In this document: positions 58,034 through 64,000 of the stretch, one piece after another
Position numbering within the stretch: position 1 is the first letter of the stretch
How the letters are laid out: every line of letters starts with the position of its first letter
NCBI RefSeq assembly: GCF_900637955.1
Contig: NZ_LR134476.1
Location: 1,302,001 to 1,366,000 of the forward strand
Source: Trueperella bialowiezensis
GTDB taxonomy: Bacteria; Actinomycetota; Actinomycetes; Actinomycetales; Actinomycetaceae
Reading direction: 5' to 3'
Length of the DNA stretch: 64,000 nt
Notes under the pieces: model-generated
Seen by the model: only the letters and a program-made list of their open reading frames with translations
Databases searched by the model: none
What the model was told of the DNA's origin: nothing
Made by a program: the position numbers and the translations under genes

Positions 58034-59044
58034 TTACCCGATCCCCACTAGGAACATCGAGTCGTAGTGCAACGAACGGCCCATGAATTCGGCCGCGATC
58101 AGCATGATCATGCCGGTCACCACGGTGAACACGAGCGGGATCGGCCGTTCGAGCGCGTCAACATCGGCCATCCGGTAGGCCACGAAGCCCACGGCCACAG
58201 ACCCAATCCCCAGCAGTATCAGGCGCGCGAGGAAGAACCCGCCGGAGAACACGGCCACCGACGACGCCGCAGCCGGCTCAGGATGAACCGCCAGATTCTG
58301 GATATGCACCACATATGAGATAAGAATGACGACGGCGGCAAGCGCGGCAGTCACAGCAGAACCGCGAATGATCTTCACCGAAAACGCCCACTCCTTGGGC
58401 GTTGGGCGCGCGTTGATCGCCCGCACGTTCTCGGTGAAACCAAGGCGGTCAAGCCACACCTGCAACTTCGGACCCACCTTGGGCTTAGGGGCGTCCTCGT
58501 AGTGTTTACGGATCAAGGTCATCACGGCAACCGACGCACTGACTGCAGCGGCACCGAGCATGACCGCCGTCATGAAGAACTGCAGCGGCAACACCCACGT
58601 GTGCCAGGCTGGAATGGTTTCCACAGAGGCGTAAATCATGGATTCGCACAGCACGAGCACGAGCCCAACTGCCGCCGTCGCCAGCGCAACCAGCTGGCGC
58701 AACCTGCGCGAACCCCAGCGGAACCACTGCATCACCGCATATAGGGCGCCCAACCCGGCAAACCCAGACACGGCAAGAATTTCCCGCGATAGCCACGAGG
58801 TCTTCCAGTTGCGAATCACGTTGAGAGTGTTTGTCACGTCGTTCATGTGGAACATCGACGAAATCATCGCCGCCACGAGCACCGGCCCGATCACGTACAC
58901 GATCGGGGTAACCAGCCGGTCGGCGGTGGCGTCGTCGGTTTTCGAACTCACCCACAGGTCAATAATGCCCAGCAAGACGAACATGCCCACGGCCATCTGA
59001 CTGACCACGGTGAAAATGATCATTGGCAGTTCATGCAGGTTCAT
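58034..59044 (-). CDS. dmsC: DMSO reductase-type membrane anchor subunit
   Basis: ATG 59044 overlaps the dmsB stop (ATGA); the longer frame to 59089 would run into dmsB. 336 aa, eight or nine helices starting MNLHELPMIIFTVVSQMAVG, typical of DmsC (NrfD-related class). It anchors DmsAB to the outer face of the membrane and passes electrons from menaquinol. Ends ...SLHYDSMFLVGIG. Confidence 0.88.
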   Translation of the reverse strand: MNLHELPMIIFTVVSQMAVGMFVLLGIIDLWVSSKTDDATADRLVTPIVYVIGPVLVAAMISSMFHMNDVTNTLNVIRNWKTSWLSREILAVSGFAGLGALYAVMQWFRWGSRRLRQLVALATAAVGLVLVLCESMIYASVETIPAWHTWVLPLQFFMTAVMLGAAAVSASVAVMTLIRKHYEDAPKPKVGPKLQVWLDRLGFTENVRAINARPTPKEWAFSVKIIRGSAVTAALAAVVILISYVVHIQNLAVHPEPAAASSVAVFSGGFFLARLILLGIGSVAVGFVAYRMADVDALERPIPLVFTVVTGMIMLIAAEFMGRSLHYDSMFLVGIG

Positions 59045-59742
59045 CAGATTTCCTTCGGGTTCGCGATGGTGCCCGCGTTGGTGTGCCATGGCTGGGCGTC
59101 TTTATGCGGGGCAATGACGAGGCGCGGCTTGGTGATCGCCGGATCCGGAAGGGGTGCCGTGCCGTCTTCGTGACCGTAGGCCTCACGGAGCAAGTCGATT
59201 GGCCCCCAGTCGAGTGCGCGCGTGGGGCAGGCCTCCACACAGGCCGGATCTTGCCCGGTTTCCCGGTAGTCGTAGCACAGATCGCACTTGGACATGTGCC
59301 CGGTTTCCGCGTTAAACTGCGGAGCGCCGTAGGGGCAGGCCCACTCACAGTAGCGGCAGCCCACGCACTTGTTGTCGTCGACCCACACGGTGCCGTCGTC
59401 GCGCCTGCTCATCGCCGTGGTCGGGCACACGCGCATGCACACGGCGTCCTCGCAATGGTTACACGAAATCGACGTGTAGTACGAAAACACGTTGTGCCGC
59501 AGCGTGGTGCCGGAGGTTTGCCACGAGCCGCCCGAATATTCGACGACGCGCCGCCAGTTCACACCAATCGGCAGGTCATGCTTGTCCTTGCAGGCGATCT
59601 GGCAGGCTTTACAGCCGTTGCACACTGCTTGATCGAAATAGAAACCGTAGTTCGCGCCGGCTTCAGTAGCGATGGTGCCCTTGTCCACCACGCGGTCATC
59701 GCCGGTCAGCCGGGTGCTTGCCGGGGTGATGTTGATAGTCAC
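59044..59742 (-). CDS. dmsB: DMSO reductase-type iron-sulfur subunit
   Basis: 232 aa with four cysteine clusters for [4Fe-4S] centres: CNGCKACQIACKDKHDLP, CNHCEDAVCMRVCPTTAM, CVGCRYCEWACPYGAPQF and CDLCYDYRETGQDPACVEAC followed by P. It has no signal peptide, as usual, since it is exported with DmsA. It relays electrons from DmsC to the molybdenum subunit. It starts 18 bp after dmsA and overlaps dmsC. Confidence 0.93.
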   Translation of the reverse strand: MTINITPASTRLTGDDRVVDKGTIATEAGANYGFYFDQAVCNGCKACQIACKDKHDLPIGVNWRRVVEYSGGSWQTSGTTLRHNVFSYYTSISCNHCEDAVCMRVCPTTAMSRRDDGTVWVDDNKCVGCRYCEWACPYGAPQFNAETGHMSKCDLCYDYRETGQDPACVEACPTRALDWGPIDLLREAYGHEDGTAPLPDPAITKPRLVIAPHKDAQPWHTNAGTIANPKEI

Positions 59743-59760
59743 GGGTTATCCTTTCTGCTC

Positions 59761-62508
59761 TCAGCCGTTCGTTTGCCGATAGGTTGTTTTAGTGGACAGT
59801 TCGGGCGGGAAGCCCGTGTCTGCCCCTGGCGTGTGGTTGTTTCGCGCGGACGGCCACATGCGGAACGGGTCGGCGCCGTCGGGGAATTGCTTGGCCGCGC
59901 GCTCCACCTGCACGTTGTTGGTGTACTGCGCATTGGTTTTCGCGAGTGCACTCGGCCGCAGTGACGTGAGCGTATTCGGGTTTCCTCCCATGTCGATCGG
60001 GGTGCCCTCGGGGCCGATCTGGTCGTCGTCGGGCTTGTACCACGCGCCTTCGGGCACGGTGATCGTGCCGGGGACGATCCGGTGCGTGACCTTCGCGAAC
60101 AGGCGGATTCGGCCGCGCGGGTTGAACACGTCGATCGTGTCGCCGTCGGCAATACCTCGGGCCTCGGCGTCAATCGGGTTGATCCATGCCACTTGGTGGT
60201 GGGCTTCTCGCAGCCAGTCCACGTTCCCGTACGACGAGTGCGTCCGCCCCTTAAAGTGGTATCCGATCATCGTGAGCGGATAGTCGGGGTTGGTGGAGGC
60301 GGCCTGGACATCTTCCCACGTGTGGATAAACTCCGGCAGCGCGGTGATGACATCGCCTTCGGGAAGGTCCCAGTTTTCGGCCTTCCACGCGGCTTCCGGC
60401 GAGTAGATTTCGATGAGTCCCGACGGCGTATCCAGCGGGTTTGCCACCGGATCTTCGGCAAATTCCACGAGCGTGCGGGACGTGTCCATCAGGGTCTTGT
60501 AAACACCCTGCTCTTTGAACGTCTCGTAATCTGGTAGCTCGGGCGTGAGCTCCCGGGAGGCCCGCACGAGTTCGCGCACCCATTCTTCTTGCGTGCGCCC
60601 TTCGGTGTACTGTTCGCCCACGCCCACGCGGTGTGCGATCTCCGAGCAGATCTCGTAAATTGACTTCGACTCGTACAGCGGCTCCATCGCCTGGCTCGCC
60701 AGAATCGAATATCCCATATTCGCTGACATTCCCTGCAAAATCAGGTCGGTTTCCTCAGTGTTCATCGTGCCGGGGAGCACGTAGTCTCCGTAGTCGCACG
60801 ACGACGTCCACTGATTTTCGACGACGACGATCGTCTCGGCCAAGCTCGTATCTTCCAGGACTTTCTTCGCCCGGTTGATATCCGAGTTCTGGTTGATGAG
60901 CATGTTCGAGCCGTACACGAACAGGAACTTCAGCGAGGTGTCGAGCTTCGCGTCGCGGATCGGGTTGCCGTCGGCATCCCAGTCGCGAACGCCCTGACTT
61001 GCGCCCATGGCTTCGCCGTTCTCGACGGCGTCGAGCCACGAAAAGTGGGAGATCATCTTGGTGACGCCGTTGGGCACGTCCCAGAACGGTTTGGCAATCG
61101 ACAGCCCGGCGCTGCCGGTCATTGTGCCCAGCCCGCCGCCTGGTACGCCCACGTTGCCGAGCATTGCGTTGAGCGTGATGACCGCACGCGCCGAGTTCTC
61201 GCCGTTCGCGTGGCGCTGTGGACCCCAGCCCTGCTGAATCATTGACGGCTTGTTCGCGCCAAGATCGCGAGCAAAATTAATGATCGTTTCAGCCGGAACG
61301 CCGGTGATGGCCTCTGCCCACTTCGGGGTCTTCTCCGTCTTATCCGGACCCTTGCCCTCAATGTAAGCGCGGTACGACGAACCGGCTGGAGCGCCGTCGG
61401 GCAAATGCTCCTCGTCAAAACCGAGAGCATGGGTATCCAAAAACTCTTGGTCGTGCAGGTTCTCGGAGATCAGCACATGTGCGATGCCGGCCACCAGCGC
61501 GGCGTCAGTGCCTGGACGCAGCGCCACCCACTCATCAGCCAGCAAGGCTGCCGTGTCCGAATGACGCGGGTCGACCACCCACGTTTTCACACTGTTTTCT
61601 TTGCGGAACTGGTGCAGATAGTAGGCCTCCGAACCGCCAGACATTTTCGTCTCTAGCGGGGAGTGCCCCCACAGCACGTGCAGGCGGGTGTTCTTCAAAT
61701 CATCCGACGAATGCGAATCGAAATAACCGCCAAGAGTCAGGCGCATCGCCTCCGTGATCCCGCCCGTCGAGTAGTCCCCGTAATACCCGAGGAAACCGCC
61801 CTTGAGATTAAACAGCCGGCCGACCGCACCCACGTAGGGCGTATAAGAATTATGCATGATGCCCGCGATGGCGCCCGTTCCATAGACCGGGAAGATCGAC
61901 TCCGGGCCATACTTATCGAGCGCATCTTGGTAGCGCTGGGCGATCTCATCGAAAGCCTGCTCCCAGGAGATCTCCTCCCACTGGCCACCCCCGCGCGGCG
62001 TACCTTCGCGGCGCTTGAGAGGGGTCTTCAGGCGGTCCGGGTTGTAAATGCGATGCCGGATCGAGCGGCCTCGCGGACAGGCTGGGATACGCCACGGTTC
62101 GTTAATGGTGTCGCCGCCCGTGTTGTCGGGCAGGACTCGGACCACGTGCCCCTCTCTGACCTGCAGGCGCAGCGGGCAGCGCGCCCCACAATTCACGGCA
62201 CACGCCGACCACACCGTCTTGTCCGCATGTTCGTAGCCGTCTCCGGGGGTTGCATGCGCGGGAGTGGGGGAGCCGAGGCGCGATGTTGTTGCTGCAAGGC
62301 CAGCAACACCCGCAGCGACGCCCGACCACTTCAAAAACGTGCGGCGAGATGGGCCCGTCGGAGCTGTAGCACCCGCATATACAGAGGTGCTGGTCGAGGC
62401 CGTGTTTTCAGTGAGCGCCGGAGAATTTTCAGGCACTGTGCTCGTCGCCGTCGCCGTACCCCCACCGGTTGGCTCCCCGTCCGCTGAAAAAACGTGAGTC
62501 ATCTTCAC
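59761..62508 (-). CDS. dmsA: DMSO reductase-type molybdopterin catalytic subunit
   Basis: 915 aa. A Tat signal with SRRTFLKWSGVAAGVAGLAA lies unusually deep (twin Arg at residues 55-56), after a Thr/Ser-rich leader, and ends PAHA. A [4Fe-4S] motif follows: CAVNCGARCPLRLQV, then PACPRGRSIRH. The molybdenum-ligand region is probably YYGDYSTGGITEAM, where the Ser fits the Ser-ligated DmsA/TorA class. MoCo-binding blocks include VLWGHSPLETKMSGGSEAYY, WVDPRHSDTA and QQGWGPQRH. The enzyme reduces S- or N-oxides in anaerobic respiration. An upstream hairpin at 62521-62551 is in its leader. First gene of the operon dmsABC-peptidase-torD. Confidence 0.92.
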   Translation of the reverse strand: MKMTHVFSADGEPTGGGTATATSTVPENSPALTENTASTSTSVYAGATAPTGPSRRTFLKWSGVAAGVAGLAATTSRLGSPTPAHATPGDGYEHADKTVWSACAVNCGARCPLRLQVREGHVVRVLPDNTGGDTINEPWRIPACPRGRSIRHRIYNPDRLKTPLKRREGTPRGGGQWEEISWEQAFDEIAQRYQDALDKYGPESIFPVYGTGAIAGIMHNSYTPYVGAVGRLFNLKGGFLGYYGDYSTGGITEAMRLTLGGYFDSHSSDDLKNTRLHVLWGHSPLETKMSGGSEAYYLHQFRKENSVKTWVVDPRHSDTAALLADEWVALRPGTDAALVAGIAHVLISENLHDQEFLDTHALGFDEEHLPDGAPAGSSYRAYIEGKGPDKTEKTPKWAEAITGVPAETIINFARDLGANKPSMIQQGWGPQRHANGENSARAVITLNAMLGNVGVPGGGLGTMTGSAGLSIAKPFWDVPNGVTKMISHFSWLDAVENGEAMGASQGVRDWDADGNPIRDAKLDTSLKFLFVYGSNMLINQNSDINRAKKVLEDTSLAETIVVVENQWTSSCDYGDYVLPGTMNTEETDLILQGMSANMGYSILASQAMEPLYESKSIYEICSEIAHRVGVGEQYTEGRTQEEWVRELVRASRELTPELPDYETFKEQGVYKTLMDTSRTLVEFAEDPVANPLDTPSGLIEIYSPEAAWKAENWDLPEGDVITALPEFIHTWEDVQAASTNPDYPLTMIGYHFKGRTHSSYGNVDWLREAHHQVAWINPIDAEARGIADGDTIDVFNPRGRIRLFAKVTHRIVPGTITVPEGAWYKPDDDQIGPEGTPIDMGGNPNTLTSLRPSALAKTNAQYTNNVQVERAAKQFPDGADPFRMWPSARNNHTPGADTGFPPELSTKTTYRQTNG

Positions 62509-62520
62509 ACCTCGATATAG

Positions 62521-62551
62521 AGCGAATCACCCCTGGGTAAGAGGGGTTCGC
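62521..62551 (-). promoter_or_regulatory. Leader hairpin before dmsA
   Basis: AGCGAA..ACCCCT and AGGGGTTCGCT form an imperfect 11-bp stem around GGGTAAG, 13 bp before the dmsA start codon on the minus strand. It may affect translation or bind a regulator. No FNR-like TTGAT-N4-ATCAA site was seen. Confidence 0.4.
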
Positions 62552-62783
62552 TGATTGATATAGCCGCACTTTCAGTCTATCGAAAATGAGGCTCGAAATC
62601 AGGCGCGCATAGGCGAAATCTGGCCGTTTAAGCAGGTAAATCGCTCGTGCGGCGATCGTCTTTGCGTGGCCTCGTACCTAAGTCCTATCGCGATGCTGTG
62701 CGGCTTTTCGTGGAGGGAACTTATGTTGCACATCTGCGCAAGCGATCTGTACGAGGTGCACGGAATTTCGGTACTCTGGAACC

Positions 62784-62909
62784 ATGTGTAAGCGAATTAC
62801 CTGTAGCACGTGCGGGAAACCAACGTGGGCCGGATGCGGCCAACATATCGAAGAGGCGCTCGCGGGAGTAGCGGAGCAAGATCGGTGCCAAGGGCACCCA
62901 GCACAGTAA
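62784..62909 (+). CDS. Conserved 41-aa zinc-finger-like small protein
   Basis: An ATG-to-TAA frame of 42 codons encodes MCKRITCSTCGKPTWAGCGQ, then HIEEALAGVAEQDRC and QGHPAQ. The cysteine/histidine pattern C-x4-C-x2-C-x7-C-G-x-H with a final C fits a small zinc-binding fold. The core 'C.TCGKPTWAGCGQH' recurs in very short actinobacterial and fungal proteins that I recall only as unnamed. CTGGAA just upstream could serve as ribosome site. It is overlooked easily because of its size. The rest of 62552-62960 shows nothing clear. Confidence 0.75.
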   Translation: MCKRITCSTCGKPTWAGCGQHIEEALAGVAEQDRCQGHPAQ

Positions 62910-62960
62910 GAGGGATGTCTGGCACCGTATGGGGGATTGGGAACTGTAGGGAGTTGTCGC

Positions 62961-63464
62961 ATGAAAAAGAGCCGCGTTTTAGCTGCGTTGGCCGGGCTGT
63001 CCATCGGTAGTCTCCTTGGGCTGAGCGGCTGCAGTGACGCAGATGATCCCACATCGCCGGAGCCGCCGCAGAGTGGCGCATGCGTAGGGCGGGTGACGTG
63101 GAATACTGGCTCGCTTCCCGATCCGTATTTCCACTACTGGTCGCTCAAGCTGAACGAGGATGGTACCGCCGACTTTTCAATGGGCGGCTACGACGGTGAG
63201 GCGTTTTTCGAGGAGACTGCGTTTACTCCAGAGGCGGACGTGGCGAGCGTGTGCGAAGCGGCTGGCTCGCTCATGTTGCGCGACCACGGGGAGCTACGAC
63301 CTGGCGGGAAGCCAATGTCGTGGGAGCTCGAGGGTGTTGGTGCGGGGCAAACCGACGAGCGGGAAATGTACGGACCGCTGATGAAAGCGGCAAAGGCCGT
63401 AGTTGGGCAGGAAAGATTCGCCAAGGCCGAGGCCGCGCAGAAAGCACGCGAAGAGCAACAATAA
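62961..63464 (+). CDS. Secreted lipoprotein of unknown function
   Basis: ATG 62961 is preceded by TAGGGAG; an upstream in-frame ATG at 62937 would spoil the signal peptide. The 167-aa product has lipobox LSGC (Cys about residue 24) and a soluble domain with two cysteines (GACVGRVTW and ASVCEAAG) likely forming a disulfide, then a Lys/Glu/Ala-rich end. No known family is recognised. It begins 51 bp after the 41-aa gene and may share its transcript. Confidence 0.78.
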   Translation: MKKSRVLAALAGLSIGSLLGLSGCSDADDPTSPEPPQSGACVGRVTWNTGSLPDPYFHYWSLKLNEDGTADFSMGGYDGEAFFEETAFTPEADVASVCEAAGSLMLRDHGELRPGGKPMSWELEGVGAGQTDEREMYGPLMKAAKAVVGQERFAKAEAAQKAREEQQ

Positions 63465-63790
63465 GGCCGGTTGGGCGAGGAGCCCGCCCGAATTACCCAT
63501 TCAACGGGATGACCACTGCGACTAGGGCCAGTTGGGCGGCCAGGCCGCTCTTTTTCGCGCCGGGCTGGCTGTTTTGGCCGGGTCACCGGAAACTTTTCCC
63601 GCTCTAGCCGGAGATCTTCGTATATGCCAAGATCGCCCGCCAGGGCGGGAAAAGTTTCCGGGCATAGCGGTTGCCACCGCCCGGAGGCGCCGCAGCCCCG
63701 GCGCAGTACACAGCCAGCAGATACACAACATGAATCAAAAGTGAAGAGCGCCACATTTGCGCGGCCGGGAATAAAGCCGGGCTCTTAAAG
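63465..63790. other. Gene-free interval between lipoprotein gene and dnaK control region
   Basis: Contains R1 copy 4 (63586-63661). Short open frames on either strand run through the palindrome and lack ribosome sites. No tRNA or clear terminator is seen apart from the R1 hairpin itself. Confidence 0.6.
63586..63661. repeat. R1 palindromic element, copy 4
   Basis: CCGGAAACTTTTCCCGCTCT and GGCGGGAAAAGTTTCCGGG are the termini, with inner GATCTTCGTATATGCCAAGA. The outer stem is perfect over CCGGAAACTTTTCCCGC. It lies about 130 bp before the HAIR element of dnaK. Confidence 0.85.
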
Positions 63791-63856
63791 GTTGAGTTAA
63801 ATGGACTCAAGAAATTGGCAGTCTATTTGACGCAAGGATATAGAGCCGCCTATTCT
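63791..63856 (+). promoter_or_regulatory. dnaK promoter region with HAIR element (HspR site)
   Basis: TTGAGT-TAAATGG-ACTCAA (63792-63810) matches the HspR-binding HAIR consensus CTTGAGT-N7-ACTCAAG, missing only the first C. Two possible promoters follow: TTGGCA (63815) with TATAGA (63839), and TTGACG (63827) with TATTCT (63851), both 18-bp spacers. This implies repression by HspR at normal temperature. Confidence 0.8.
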
Positions 63857-63918
63857 GAGATTGAAGAAGTTGTGAACCCGGCCTCCCGAGCGGAGGACTG
63901 GACAGAAGGAGAACATTT

Positions 63919-64000
63919 ATGGCACGTGCGGTAGGTATCGATCTGGGTACAACGAACTCCGTGGTTTCCGTCCTCGAAGGCGGAGAGCCCACGGTTATTG
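63919..64000 (+). CDS. dnaK: Chaperone DnaK (Hsp70), N-terminus only
   Basis: The 27 codons present read [20 protein letters not shown] followed by GGEPTVI, the invariant Hsp70 phosphate-1 motif. AAGGAGAA precedes ATG 63919. The rest lies beyond the window. In actinobacteria dnaK usually heads dnaK-grpE-dnaJ-hspR, in agreement with the HAIR operator upstream. Confidence 0.97.

Noticed and set aside
61663-62487. 274-codon frame antisense to dmsA
   Set aside because: It overlaps the Tat signal and iron-sulfur motif of dmsA; no independent ribosome site or family.

Overview
The window looks like chromosomal DNA of a high-GC Gram-positive bacterium, most likely a host-associated actinobacterium of the Actinomycetaceae type (Trueperella/Arcanobacterium-like). 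Support comes from an HspR-type HAIR operator before dnaK, a DtxR-like iron box, DUF4235 and Ltp-repeat proteins, many lipobox lipoproteins, a bifunctional-type dCTP deaminase and a TPP riboswitch driving thiamine import. The genus is inference; no rRNA is present.

Layout. 1-8.1 kb: end of aroD, a lipoprotein, then a six-gene operon: a ferric/AfuABC-type ABC importer (permease, ATPase, binding protein), a HAD phosphatase, an inositol-monophosphatase-like enzyme and a LacI repressor. Two perfect GGAACGTTCC palindromes lie at its head. It reads as uptake and dephosphorylation of a phosphorylated small molecule. 8.2-11.5 kb: a MacA/MacB-like export system. 11.6-22.2 kb: surface proteins and lipoproteins, an aldo/keto reductase next to a ferrochelatase of non-actinobacterial class, and a siderophore-interacting protein behind an iron box. 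22.2-35.8 kb: an accessory, repeat-rich, defence-flavoured region with an AlbA_2/HATPase protein between AT-rich palindromes, an MccF-like peptidase, a PLD-helicase-DUF3427 protein, an orphan nucleotidyltransferase, a MerR regulator, a lactococcin-972-type ABC pair without visible bacteriocin, and a frameshifted DUF4395 gene. 35.8-44.1 kb: tRNA-Gly(CCC), dcd and a complete mrpA(B)CDEFG antiporter operon. 44.2-47.8 kb: riboswitch plus thiBPQ. 47.9-54.6 kb: DUF4921, a stress protein, an MFS exporter, a cupin, a ROK glucokinase, and an AbiEi/DUF559 gene bracketed by two 82-bp palindromes. 54.7-62.5 kb: a DMSO-reductase-type operon (dmsABC, a prolyl oligopeptidase and a TorD chaperone). 62.8-64 kb: a 41-aa zinc-finger-like protein, a lipoprotein and the start of dnaK.

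The most unusual theme is repeated DNA. At least four families of intergenic palindromic elements are dispersed through the window (R1: four ~73-bp copies; R2: four copies with TGCT-N5-AGCA hairpins; R3 and R4: pairs bracketing defence-like genes), together with 15- to 36-bp in-frame tandem repeats inside four unrelated proteins. No transposase, integrase, CRISPR array or rRNA was seen.
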